64,000 nt of DNA. It comes from Symsagittifera roscoffensis. Lineage: Eukaryota; Xenacoelomorpha; Acoela; Convolutidae. Every line of letters starts with the position of its first letter. Position 1 is the first letter of the stretch. Positions 9,768 to 21,798 of this stretch are shown here, one piece after another. A program made the position numbers and the translations under genes. The stretch covers positions 12,808,844 through 12,872,843 of the forward strand of contig NC_087067.1 of NCBI RefSeq assembly GCF_963678635.1, in the 5' to 3' direction. The notes under the pieces were generated by a model. The model was not told the origin of the DNA, made no database searches, and saw nothing but the letters and a program-made list of their open reading frames with translations.

Positions 9768-12700
9768 ATGGCAGACAGATTCTGGAAATCCATGCCCGCG
9801 GCCCTGAAGAAGCCTACTCTTGATGAGCTGTACAGACGCCTGAGGGACCTGGATTATACCCAAATAGACGAGAGAATGGCGATAATGCTGAATGCCATCC
9901 TCCAGTTGGAAGACCAGGGTGAATGCAGGGAGTCTGCGACGGAGGCTGTCTTGATGATCGGCTACACCACCGAGGGAATATTGAACCAAGAACAGACCAG
10001 ATGGTTGTCTTGGAATGTGGATGGAGGAGTAAGGGGTTTTGACTTGGCAAGGAATCCTGGCCTGAATAACAATACCGAATATGGCGCAGGGGAATTCCCA
10101 CTACCGACTAGGCCAACAGTAAGATCCACAAGCCAGAGCTCGAGTAGGGTGCCATCGATGTCACGAACGCAACAGACGACCGAGGCATATCCGGATCTAG
10201 GTGTTCTAAAGAAAGAGCTCGAGAAGACGCAGAAGGAAAGGAATAAGGCGAGACTCGATCGGGATCAGGCAAAGCTGGATCGGGAGAAGGTTCAGCTGGA
10301 AAGGGACCAGGCGGTCAACGAGCGAGACCAGGCTCTGAGGTTGCTTGAGATGCAAAAAGCTGAACATCAACAGGAGCTAAGGGTGCGGGAGAGCGCCGCG
10401 AATCGTGATCAACTGAAGTCGGAGTTGGAGAGAATAGAACAGCGACAACGTGAGCTTGACGCACAGAAGGGAGCCAGGCCAAAGGAGCGAGTGGTGACCA
10501 GCTCGAGGCCAGAGTCGCGCATGGAGGTGGATGAAGCTCCCAGGGCAAGAGGACGGTTCAACCTTGACCGCGAGGCCAGAGAACACATGAGTGAAGGGTT
10601 GGAAGTCTGGATACCGAATGACGCGACGCCTTCCTTGCGTGGCCTAGAGACACAACCTGTACGTCCACTAATGGATGTGGTGCTGCCGGGATATACCCCA
10701 ACCTCGACCTCGAGCGACAGTCAGATGAGTGGCGGCTCATCGCGCCTGAAAGAGCTAGGCGAGAAATTACAACAGAAAAACCGTGAAAGATCGGCAAGAC
10801 CGGAGCTTCCCCCAACTTGGAGGGAACAGCCGGTCAGGAGCATCGTGATCTCGAGTTATAAGAAAAATACAGAGGGAAGGTACCACAGGCACAATCGACT
10901 GGATTGGAGTGCGGAACAGGGAGCCAGGAGGGACTGCTTCCATGATGCAGCCTGGGTGGAGTATCTCGCGCCACCTCGTGTGCCAGAGGGTGCAGTTCAC
11001 CTAATCATAGGGGACAGCCTGGTGCGGGTGTTGACCCGGATCCAGTCGCATTGGCAGACAGGAATTTTGAGTTTCGCTGGAGCTGCCACGCCACAGATGT
11101 TGGCAACCCTGGACATGCTAGGGATGACTAAAGTATACACGGTGACCCTGATGATCGGGACAAACGATGTGTCAAGGGGAGAAGCGAGGAAAATAATGAG
11201 GCTGTACGACAAGATGAGCTGCCTTCTTGAGGAGCTGAGGATCCAGATGGACCCCATCCTGCTGACAGTATGTACGGTCCCCTACAACATGATGTTTGAT
11301 CAGCACGCCTTGGAGATGAACGAGAAGGTGCGGAACCTAAACAAGGTGATCCGAGATATCCACCGCAAGAGTGTGCTCCCTGTCAGACTGTTGGACGTGG
11401 CAGAGCGCATGGAGAAAGAGGGATTCCCTGAAGACACCTCCAACGATGGAATCCATTTCGATAGGCCACGGGTAGCAGAGTGGCTAAACGACGTCTTCCA
11501 GGAACACGTAAACACGCTAGAGTCGGATCTGCTAGAGACAGCCCAATTTACCTTAGGACCACCTCCGAACCCACCATTCCTTGCCTCAAGGGCCTTGTCT
11601 GGTCGCTTGGGAACGAGAGTTGACGCTAGAGACGGTTCGAGGAGCATCCAGACCCGATTGCAGAGTGCCACGCCAATGGAATCTGAGGAGGTGATGTCAT
11701 CAACACCTCCAGGCTCGGCGATGTCCTCAGTGGTAGTGGCAGAGAGCAAGCGGGAAAAGAGGTCTATGGAGACCGCTCGCTTGAGGTATCCTGAGAAGGT
11801 GAAAGAACTGGACCTAGAGAGTTTGGAATGCAGGCGAGAATTGGCGGAAACCCTGGGGATTGAACGAATGTCGCACGAGGATTTGAATAGACATCATTGC
11901 GTGGACTGGTTGAAAGCTCATGAAGCGCACTTCTCGAGAACAAAATTGATGGAGACCACAGACCTGACGGGAATTCCCACAAAAGCGATCATGGGACCCA
12001 TTAACTACCGACCTCTCAAGCTGCTGGGGAGTCCTGGACTTATAACCGAACCTCCCAAGCACCGAACGAGCATCGCCAGGATCAGGTTGGCGACCCCGGC
12101 ACAGTTGAAAGTGGTGGACAAGCTACTCAATCCAGGATCGATGGAATTGCCGGATGCCGCTTACGAAGGCTCGAAATTGGCGGAAGATCCCAGGTACGGG
12201 AAACCCTGGGGCAGCACCCAGCTGGCCAAAACCCTGGCAGTTTATGATAGAGCAGATCCAGCTGCTGCGAGAGTAGTCATTGTGGCGGGGTCGGACTTCG
12301 GAGGAACGTCTCCCAAGTTGTTCTGGCCGGAGACTCTGATATACTCTTTGCCAGGAGCTGAATTAAACCAGATGTTAACTCTGGTGGTGGCAATAAAGTC
12401 AGAGATGCCCTGCGAACCTGAGCTGCTATTGTTTGCAGGAATGAATGATCACCTGCACGCGGTGGGACTTCTTGAGCAACTGAAGGGCGATGAAAATCCG
12501 CCATCGAGGAAGATATGGGAAGCCATTCAGGTGTTGTTTGCGGCGATGAATGAAGTACAAGAGAATGTTGTCTCGAGATTTGGGTCCAAGACGAAGGTGG
12601 TGTTTACCACATCCCCTGGATACGCGAATATGCCACCCGCCCTACAATTCGTGTACGCGGTCTTGATCCTGATAGCAGAAGGGAATGAATGGCGGATTCT

Positions 12701-15700
12701 AATGGCAGGCCCCCAATCGGGAGTTGGAGCCATCGAACCTGAGGCTTCGCAAGTCAGAATTGGCGGCGGCATGGGCGGACATATCTCATGCACTGAGGGG
12801 CTTTTATGGACTAGCCGACATCCTGATCGTGTTAGATGAGGTGCTCTTGCTAGAGATATCGAACTTTGCCAGGCAACTCAAGTTCAGCCCAGTCATCAGA
12901 GACGATCACCCGGCGATAAGCCAATTGACGGCCAGGTTGTGGTTTCGGAGTATGGACGTGAAGATCACAAACTCCACCAGCAAGTCTAGAGGTCCCAGTA
13001 ACGAGAGAAGAAATGTGGCCGAGACGGAGAAGCAATTAGAATCGATGAAATATCGATTGACTCAAGAGAATGGCTGGTGGCCATTCTTGACACCAAGGCT
13101 GGAGAACGCCACGAACAAGACGAGGGAGGAAGCACCACCCCTCGTGAAACAAGTCTGGAGTTTTCTGGAGAAACAACTGGAGCTGGCCGAAACAAGAGAC
13201 ATGACGGTGACTAGATTTGTCTCGGCCGCCAATGAAGTGACGATTGGAGGGTTCTGGAGAGAGCACGCCAAGGGTGAATTGAGGACTAGGAGGGATTATG
13301 AGGTTCTCAAGTTCTTGAGTCCTTGCTGGGAGAAGGAATTCATGGCAGGAATGTTCGGCACCACGGCGACTATCTTTGGAGCCTTCGTGCAGGAGATACT
13401 GGGCATGCCCATCAGTCAGCTCTTGGCTTTGTATTTGGTTTACCCCAGATACTTGTTCAACATAGGCCCAGCATACATGTTTAGTCGAGGAGTGGAGACA
13501 CTTCGAGTCGATGGGTACCTGGCACTATTACTCTTAACCCATGGGGAATTGGTGTCGTTTCATCGATTAATGGAATATGGAGAGCCTCTGTCTATGGGGA
13601 GAGTCCACTCGAGCATTGAAACCAGCTCCTACAAGTGTGCCGCAGGGTTGAAAACGCTGTTAGTGCAATATCTCATGATGCAGAATCGGCACATGACGGG
13701 TGAAGATGAGAATCCAACCTCGAGAGAAGAATGGAAGAAGACGAACAGAGGGATGCCTCTGCTGACGGACCTATGCCTGGCAATGAGGTCGGACCCAATG
13801 GGGATAATCCGGGGCCTAGAGGAGGTGGTGACCTGCATTTATGGTCCAGCGGTGACGTACGCGTTCCCAGATCCCCTGGTGACAGCGTATCGTCACTCTG
13901 TAACGCACTTGAGTCTTATCAGTCTACTGGATGGGACGGCGTTAAATTGGTGTCAGCAGGAGGTGCTCAGAGCGCGAATGAGCAACACGGTACTCTTTGG
14001 AAAGGTGAAAGATGCCGAGCTAATAGTGTACAACTTCAGGGGGCAAATGCAATGTAGAATGGGAGGCAAGCGAGAGGGTCCCATCGGAATGTATCCCAAA
14101 TTCTGGAACTTGAACCCATTGACGGCAGACGGACGAGAAATCTTGAGAATTCCTGCCTGGAAGGAGTGCTTCGCACTGGTGAAGAGGGAGCTGGAGACCA
14201 TAATGGAGAAAGAAATCCTCCCAGCCACCATGCCTGAGTTCCCAATAGTCAGGAGGATGACCTTAGGAAAGAACAGTCCCTTGGTAGTTCCCTCCATAAT
14301 GGCGAGGATGACGACGGAGGAAATGCAGAAGGATTTCACTGATTGCTGGGACCCACTGTTCATCGGCTACACGGCGGCGGTCTACTTCCATACTAGCGAG
14401 GCGAAGGTAAATTCGTGGACGACGCGAGCGAAAAAGATGAGAGGTTCGCAGCCCCCCGGATATGAGGTGCGAAAGGTCTTGAGAGTTCTTGAGCAGGAGG
14501 GACTTGAGAACATGCTACCCATATGGGATGATGGCAGGATGATCGTGATGGAGGGGCACGTCGCATTGGTGGACGACATGAAATTTGCAACGAGAAAATA
14601 CAGGGCACCCTATGGCTTAGAACAGGTGGAGGTGAGACAGGAGGGGAAAGAACTAGATGCAGCAGGTCAACTGCACGTAGCCCTGACGGAGTACAAGAAA
14701 TTGGACCCTACGACACCATCACCACTGTCAGTGGACACGCCTGGAGACAAGAGGAGCGGACCCGTCGAGGACCGATTTAAGAAAATCCTTGAGAGAAGGA
14801 GACATGAATCAGAAGAAGAGAGTATGGATGAAACTCTCAGTGAAGCCGGTGAAGACATGGAGGTGGGGAATACGCCTGAACCAGGGCCATCAGGGGAAGA
14901 GCTCACCACTCAAGAGCTGTTGAAAGACTTGAGCGAGGAGAATTGGGCAGATACTGCCACCCCACCTCTGAATCCGTCCCCCCGGAAGAATCTGGAATTA
15001 CCATTAGCGAATGAGACCTTTAATATGGGGATGATACTCTTGAGCTCGGAGGAAAGGGAAAGGAACACTTTCGAAGGGAACAGGGACATATTCCTGGGGT
15101 CTCTGAAGAACGATGCTTGGCAGGAATTCTTGGAAGAATTCAATCAAGAAGTGGGCAGCGAGACGACGATGGACAAGTTCAAGGAGGAACTGTGGGACAC
15201 AGTCGTAAGATTTGGAGAACCGCTTCTGATAGGAACGGGCCTGGATGAGAAGGCGAGAAAAGAGCTGCTGAGCAAGCTGGTAGAGCTGAGAAATTCACGA
15301 TCGAAGACTAGAGAAGAAAAATGTGAGGACAGCTCTACTCTGAAACAAAAAACTGTAGATAAAATAGTTGATGATATAAAAAGGGATAAGGTTGGGACTA
15401 GTAATATAATTAAAAGTACTAATATCCTTAAGGCTCGAGCAGGGGGGAGGCAAGAGTTGGAAGGTTTGGATAGGGAGGTCGAATCAGTGATGATAGCTAC
15501 AACGCCCTCAAGCAGAAATGTGAAGACTCGCAAGAGGAAGAGAGAAGTAGAAGGATTGGGTAGTCCTTCAGTGGATGCTGTTTCGGAAGGAAACTTGAGA
15601 GAGACGGCGCCCATGGTTTTGGCTCGATGCAAGACGGCGGCATACAAGAACAGCTCGGAGCTCAGAACACCACTTGAAGTAGAAAGGGAAATAGAGACTT

Positions 15701-18648
15701 CCACCAGTTCGACATCGGAGGAAGACTTCAAGCCTCAGAAGACAAACGTAAAGAGAGGTTCAACGAACGGACAGACATGGGAAGTGGATATCGGCAAAGA
15801 ATGGATCTCAAAGGCACATCAGGACATGGGCAAGCAAGTGACGAGTGATCCATTGGAGAAGAACAAGACGAGGAACACTGCCCGGACGTGGTGGGTGGCC
15901 CTTGAAACATTGAAAGAAATGGAGGACTGCTGGAAGAAGTTGGACAGTGGAGTAGCTCGCAAGCGACGCAATTGGGCCACCCAGCAAAAGGCCGAGGTTA
16001 ATAAAATAGAAATGGCAAATCATCTGAAGAGGTCCTGGCAGAGTTTGTTGAAGGATCATTTTGAAGAAGCAATGAGGACACCCTCATCAGCACCACCATT
16101 AATGGCGAATCCCTTCGTTAGAACTGCAGGACAATTAATGTTCACCTGGAGTCTGGTGGGAATAGAGTTGGAAACACTGACCTCGTATGACAGGCTGAAG
16201 TTGGGAAGCAAGAAGCTAGATGTGTATCAGGCACTGATGCAACACGTAGCCAGGGACAATTCAGGCTTGAGCCTGGCTAGAAGAAAGGATGCCACGTGTT
16301 TCTTGAGATGGATAATGTCGATGATGTCTGATAGCACCATCCTGGCATGCCAACAGAGAGCAAGCGGAAGTAAAACCATGGAAAAAAGAGTTTCAACGAT
16401 CATCTTGAACGTGTATCAGAGTACAGGAATAGAAAAGGAAGATGGTTCCAGACAATCCCTAGAGAACCACAGAAAGCTAGACGAGGTGCGGAGGTTTTAT
16501 AATAAGAAGTTCGAAGAAGAACATGATGTTCACCGTAACCTGGCCTCGTCAGAGCAGTACTCGAGACTCAGCGAGAAGGGGGAATACCAATATGTGTCGG
16601 GAGTAATGGGAATAGCCTACAACCCCTTCTTAGACTCGGAAACTGGAGGCGCCCACAGAAACCATGAGGTAGCGGAGCTGCTGAAGTTTTGGACAGAAAG
16701 AATAATGGAAATAGACGCGGTGGAAAAAGAGGGGCCGAGCCTGGGCCTGATTCTTGAGAAAACACCAGAGGTGGTGAGCATACCGCGTTCAAACAAGAGA
16801 GTTGAAGTGAACATGGGCGATGGAAATGGCTTGTTAACCACGAACTTGGGAGTGGTATGGAAGCTAATAAGACCCTCCTGGTGTCCACATCCCCACGCGA
16901 GTCTGATCGAGGAAACCACCGAGCGAGTGAGGTTAGCACCAACGGAAGATGAAGATCTGGCAAAGTTGAGTGTGCTGCATAAGCTAATTTCACCTCAGAT
17001 GCAAGAGCCAGGCGAAAAGACGAGTAATCCCGGGTCATCAAAGAAATTGGAGCCGGGTAGCTGTCTGGATTCGACGTGTGTAAACGGAGAGCACACCTGC
17101 GATGGACGGTCATGCGTTAGAATACTGTCATTTCAAAAAGAAGACCTGGTCACTTGGTTCGAAGACATAACAGAAAGGGAGAAAAGTGAAGTGCAAATAG
17201 TAGCGGAGTGTTACGCGAGAACCACGGTGAATATAGCGACAGCTCTCGGATTCTTCTCGAGAATGTGTAGTCTGCAGTCACTGGAAAGACTAGAATCTGA
17301 ACATCATTTAGTGACGGCGTTGAGCGTAGAATCATGGCCCGGGGTGTTGCAGGTGACTCAAAAACACATCCGGAGCTGGAAGGTTGGTCTCGAGGCGGAA
17401 ATGGGATTTCCCATGAGCGAAGATTATGGCTTGCCATTGAACGCGAAATCGCTGATAGGGTCAATGATGGCCAACTTGTGCGGAAGTCACTACCCACTGC
17501 ACATGGTGATGGTGGAAGCATCCAGCCAGAGAGTACTGGTGGACAAGGCCTTCTCAGTGCCCAAGTGCGTGAGGTTGGCTCGGATATCGCATCACTCGCA
17601 CAAGTTGTTGAGAAAAATCAAAGGGACAGTACCAAAAGAATTGAGAGATGACTTAAGCGAAATCTGGGGAGAAGATCTTCTGAAGTTGGAAAGAGAAAAC
17701 ACAAGCGATCACGAGAGACAAAACGTGATCGGGAAACCTGTGGGAAGTACTCCGAACCTGGAAGAAAACGACACGATGCACGAGAAAATGATGGAGCTTG
17801 AGCCTCTCTTGGAAGCCTCAGGGGAGCGTAATCTCAGGAGCATTGAGATCTCTCATGGGGAATGCCCATGCCACTGTTTGGCACAAACGGTGTGGTATCC
17901 AGATCACAAGAACCTTTGCCTGGTGTGGGATATGGAAGAAATCCGGTCGATCGGACTACCGGATCACCGACAGAAGGTGACGATCTTGGTAGTGAGTACG
18001 ATCTTGGCTCTGAGATGGATAGAAGAGAATATAACGAAGTATCGGGAAGCGGGGACGCCAACGGCTGAGTCAATATACGCGATAGACTACAGTAGGAGAC
18101 TCGAGTTGTTTGAGACTGCGTGCAAGGTATTCGCCATACCAACGGAAGTCAGACATGTCTGGAGCCGTTTGAGGTACTTCCCATGGTTTCGGGCGACGCT
18201 GACGTCCTGGTTGTACATGACAACGAAAGATCACATGAGAAAACATCGAAAAGAGTATCGACAGTTCCAGGCCGAGATTGGGCCGGAAGCTTTCAAGAGA
18301 CCCCTGTTAATCCATCGTAATGCAATCACGACAGGATGGAAGAGAGTGGGTAAAATGTCTAGAGACAATACCAAGGCGAGGGAATCGATACTAGAGGAGG
18401 ACCTGGCGAAGAACGTGAGCTTGAGCCTGCACAACTCCTTTTGTTTGAACCGGGAATCTAGGGTGAAGGCACTACCCAACCAAGCAAAGAGGTTGCAAGA
18501 GCAAAGAGAATGGATGCGATCCTACGAGCAGCTGAAGGCTTGGGAGGAGATTGTGATTAGCTCCGATGATGAAGAGGAACTGTTGAGACAGTTTGCCGTA
18601 TCTAGTACTTCAGGGTGCAGTACCTCCAAGGCGAAGAGTGCGAGATGA
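9768..18648 (+). pseudogene. Copy 1 ORF2 polyprotein (SGNH-hydrolase protein), frameshifted
   Basis: ATG 9768 starts MADRFWKSMP, as in the intact copy, and the frame runs to 12839. A one-base insertion in ATGGCAGG at about 12708 (intact copy ATGGCAGC) shifts the frame, and homology continues in the next frame to the stop at 18648. Before the shift lie the coiled coil (about 10200-10480) and the SGNH domain with GDSL (near 11010), GTND (near 11160) and DGIH (near 11450). The second SGNH-like region (AGMNDH near 12440) is cut from its putative C-terminal DDH (near 12900). After the shift the frame is open for about 1970 codons, so the lesion is young or lies in a repeat-error base. Full-length protein cannot be made without frameshifting. 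Confidence 0.85.
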
Positions 18649-19076
18649 GCAGGTGGCTCGAATGGATCTTGAGTCTTGAGAGGGAAAGGGGGCTTGAGCG
18701 TGGATCCGGGTGAAACCTGGGTTCACGAAAAAGAAATTTTAACAAAGCAAATATTGTTATTAATATACTATATTTATTATGTAAATCAAAATGCTGCATG
18801 ACAATTTCCTGATTGAGTAGGACAAAAGAAATTTTAAATGATTGGCTTGGAAAGCAAGAATTCAAAGGTGCAGGTGTGTGCAGATTTTGATTGCTGTTTA
18901 GCGATAGAGTGAAAATTTTACATGGCTGTGAATTTTGGGGTGTAGATAAGCTTAAGTCTGCTGCAAACTTCTGTAAATGACCACTGGCACTGTATCTTGA
19001 GTAACACTCGGTTTTCTGGGACTTACTGGCAGAAGACAGCACGCGATGAGGACATCGATCTCGAGTCCGGGGAGTA
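18649..19076 (+). other. 3' untranslated tract of copy 1 with polypurine-tract candidate
   Basis: This 428-bp stretch runs between the ORF2 stop and the 3' LTR. No coding signal is visible. The bases just before the LTR (TCCGGGGAGTA, ending 19076) are the best polypurine-tract candidate and are identical beside the 3' LTR of the other copy. CTTGAG occurs several times. Confidence 0.6.
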
Positions 19077-19980
19077 TGTGCCAGTCGGTCATATTTGGAA
19101 ATTTGACCTTGAGAGAAGCAAAAAACACTTGATTTTGGAGTGAAATTTAATTTTTCAAAATTTCGAATGGAACCTGTCATGCACGATTTTCTCGCGATAA
19201 CTGAAAATCAGAAAAGAGAAGTCAGAACGATCGAGTGACAATCGCGGGAAAGTTGCTAGAAAAATCAGTGGGAAATTGCTTTTCGCAATTTCAGTAGCAA
19301 TAATAATCGAGAGTAGAGCTGTCCCATCTAAAACAGAGACGAGCGCATTCCCACGAACTGGATTGTTGTGATTGGAGTATTATTCTAAACTGGACTAGAG
19401 TGAACCTTCGGTGGGAAGGTGGACAGCTAGAGTGTCCCAATGGTTCACGAGAACTTACAGTCTAGAGTAAAAACTTGTTCTTGTTATTAAAACTGACAAA
19501 CATTAAACTCATTTTAGTTACTTTATTGATTCTTGAGTTGCTCACCGACTTATTTACTTCCTGGTTCTTAAGCGTGCTACAATGTGAGTACTAATTTAAA
19601 TTTCTAGAGTGTGCTTTATAATTGTTATGTTGAGGTAAGGCGAGTTGTAGGTTGATCCATCTGAAATGGATCAAAGTTCCACTGTCTGATAAAAAGTAAC
19701 TTAACGGATTGTTTCAACCCGGTTTTTAACGGCGTTCATGTATTTTGGTTATCTAGAGACCTAAGTATGGGGACGTTTCTAATTCTAGAGTGGGGGGATA
19801 TTTTAGTAGTAGCCTTTAAGCTGTAACGGGTCGTAGTCTCATGTCACAAGCAAACCGAATTGACTCCGACTGATTTGAGGTACAAAAACACAAGAGATAG
19901 TGTCCCTGACTCTTGAGCCAATGGTTATAGGGCCTATTTTTCTTAAGCCTCATGTGTGACTGCAGTAGACGAATGTTACA
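19077..19980 (+). mobile_element. 3' LTR of copy 1 (904 bp)
   Basis: Begins TGTGCCAGTC and ends GAATGTTACA, giving the TGT...ACA termini expected of an LTR. It aligns along its whole length with the 887-bp LTRs in reverse orientation but with many substitutions and small indels, so it belongs to a separate sublineage. It contains the palindrome at 19652-19674, a donor-like GAG/GTAAGG at 19634/19635 and a hairpin at 19271-19293. The 5' partner is outside the window, so a target-site duplication cannot be tested. Confidence 0.9.
19652..19674. promoter_or_regulatory. LTR palindrome (copy 1 3' LTR)
   Basis: Arms TTGATCCATCT and AAATGGATCAA around one central base, with one mismatched pair. It lies 17 bp downstream of the donor-like GTAAGG on the sense strand. 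Conserved in all four LTRs. Confidence 0.5.
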
Positions 19981-20482
19981 ACAACAATCACATCTTATCC
20001 AATTTAAAAAGCTCAAAGGTTTTAAACATTCTTTGCTGTACGCTCTTTGTTGTTTTTTCCTCATCTTGGCGGCGCGGCGGTTAGTTTAAAAAAAGAATAA
20101 TGACTGGAAACAAGGGGATTGAACTAACACTAAATAACAGGAGTAAAGAGTAAAAAAAAAGGGGTCAATTAAAATGGGCCCTTCCGTCATGCGACGGTAC
20201 GTGCACAGGCTGGATAGGGCCATACCAACGCCTAATAAATATTTTGAGAATGCCTTAAAATTGTAAATTCAAACAAACGTTTGCGCACATTTTGTGCATC
20301 TTCAGGTTTTAAAAATTCTAAACTATCTGTACAAAATGATCAAAGATCATAAAAAGTGTCACACACATCATTACTTCAAAATTTAAAAAATTCAACCAAT
20401 CAAAACTTTACAAAAATCACTGAAATTATGTAACAACTATTATGTAACATTTTAAAACATTTTGTCACAAATTTCTGAGAGT
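19981..20482. other. Host spacer between the two convergent elements
   Basis: 502 bp, AT-rich, flanked by the 3' LTRs of two oppositely oriented elements. It holds a GC-rich patch (GGCGGCGCGGCGG near 20070) and a homopolymer A run. I see no gene, tRNA or complete repeat in it. Confidence 0.6.
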
Positions 20483-20788
20483 TGTAACATTCGTCTACTA
20501 CAGTCACACATGAGGCTTAAGAAAAATAGGCCCTATAACTATTGGCTCGGGAGTCAGGGACACTATCTCTTGTGTTTTTCCGCCTCAAATCAGTCGGAGC
20601 CAATTCGGTTCGCTTGTGACATGAGACTACGACCCGTTACAGCTTAAAGGCTACTACTAAAATATCCCCCCACTCTAGAATTAGAAACGTCCCCATACTT
20701 AGGTCTCTAGATACCCAAAATACATGAACGCCGTTAAAAACCGGGTTGGAACAATCCGTTAAGTTACTTTTTATTAGACAGTGTAACT

Positions 20789-20811
20789 TTGATCCATTTC
20801 AGATGGATCAA
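20789..20811. promoter_or_regulatory. LTR palindrome (copy 2 3' LTR)
   Basis: Arms TTGATCCATTT and AGATGGATCAA around a single C, with one mismatch. The only base that differs between the two LTRs of this element falls inside this site. Confidence 0.5.
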
Positions 20812-21149
20812 CCTAAAACTCGCCTTACCTCAACATAACAATCGTAAAACACACTCTAGAAATTTAAATTAAGGACTCACATGTTGATGCGCTCAAGAAC
20901 CAGGAAGTAATTAAATGGGTGAGCAACTCTAGAATTAACTAAGGTAACTAGATAAGTTCAATGTTTATCAGTTTGAATGGTAAGGGTAAGTTTGAACTCA
21001 AGAACGAAGTTTTATGTGGACCATTGGGACACTCAAGCTGTCCACCTTTCCGTCGAAGGTTCACTCTGGTTCAGTTCGAATAATTACTCTCTCGGGAATA
21101 CTCTGTCTTCTATTTCAGATAGGACAGCTCCACTCTTGTTCACTATGAT

Positions 21150-21172
21150 GGAAATTGCGAATAGCAATTTCC
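21150..21172. promoter_or_regulatory. LTR hairpin GGAAATTGC / GCAATTTCC
   Basis: A perfect 9-bp inverted repeat around GAATA. It is repeated at 43113-43135 and, with a mismatch, at 19271-19293 and 6735-6757. If transcribed it would form a short hairpin; no function is shown. Confidence 0.45.
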
Positions 21173-21369
21173 CACTCGTTTTTTATGTGACAACTTTCCC
21201 GCGTGTGTGTCTTAAATTGTTCTCTTTTCTTTTTTTGATTTTCAGTTATCGCGAGAAAATCGTGCATGACCTGTTCCATTCGAAATTTTGAAAAATTAAA
21301 TTTCACCACAAAATCAAGTGTTTTCTGCTCTTCTCAAGGTCAAACTTCCAAATATGACCGACTGGCACA

Positions 21370-21798
21370 TACTCCCCGGACTCGAGATCGATGTCCTCAT
21401 CGCGTGCTGTCTTCTGCCAGTGAGTCCCAGAAAACCGAGTGTTGCTCAAGATACAGTGCCAGTGGTCATTTACAGAAGTTTGCAGCAGACTTAAGCTTAT
21501 CTACACCCCAAAATTCACAGCCATGTAAAATTTTCACACTATTGCTAAACAGCAATCAAAATCTGCACACACCTGCACCCTTGAATTTTCGCTTTTAAAG
21601 CCAATCATTTTAAAATCTCTTTTGTCCTATTCAATCAGGAAATTGTCATGCAGCATTTCGATTTATATAATAGATATAGTATATTAGTAACAATATTTGC
21701 TTTGTTAAAATTTCTTTTTCGTGAATCCAAGTTTCACTCGGATTCACACTCAAGCCCCCTTTCCCTCTCAAGACTCAAGATCCATCCGATTTGCCCAT
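21370..21798 (-). other. 3' untranslated tract of copy 2 with polypurine-tract candidate
   Basis: 429 bp between the ORF2 stop and the 3' LTR. The sense-strand sequence next to the LTR is CCGGGGAGTA, the polypurine-tract candidate, identical to copy 1. Several CTTGAG motifs are clustered near 21749-21781. No coding signal. Confidence 0.6.

Larger units (their letters stand above)
1..19980 (+). mobile_element. Giant Gypsy-type LTR element, copy 1 (5' end outside window, rearranged)
   Basis: This is a plus-strand copy of the same family as the intact element at 20483-43332. The window opens at about residue 511 of its Gag-Pol, so its 5' LTR, leader and Gag N-terminus lie upstream. Gag and protease run to about 2585. 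A 4.2-kb block then replaces RT and RNase H: inverted ORF2 plus a reversed partial LTR. Pol resumes at about 6795 in the integrase-proximal linker and ends at 9247. ORF2 follows (9768-18648), then a 3' untranslated tract and the 3' LTR (19077-19980). Loss of RT/RNase H and the ORF2 frameshift make this copy non-autonomous. The block could be a real template-switch rearrangement or an assembly join between repeats. Confidence 0.85.
20483..21369 (-). mobile_element. 3' LTR of copy 2 (887 bp)
   Basis: On the plus strand it runs from TGTAACATTC to GACTGGCACA, so the termini are TGT...ACA. It matches 42446-43332 base for base except at 20802. It contains the palindrome at 20789-20811, a donor-like GAG/GTAAGG (sense) at 20829/20828 and the hairpin at 21150-21172. 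No confident TATA box or AATAAA could be placed. Confidence 0.95.

Noticed and set aside
20060-20140. tRNA-derived SINE suggested by TGGCGGCGCGG and GGGATTGAACT
   Set aside because: The A-box-like and B-box-like sequences lie on opposite strands in incompatible order.
20139-20156. Shared 17-mer GGAGTAAAGAGTAAAAA near 20140 and 43575, flanking copy 2 loosely
   Set aside because: It is not adjacent to the LTR ends and is short and A-rich, so it is not a target-site duplication and may be chance.
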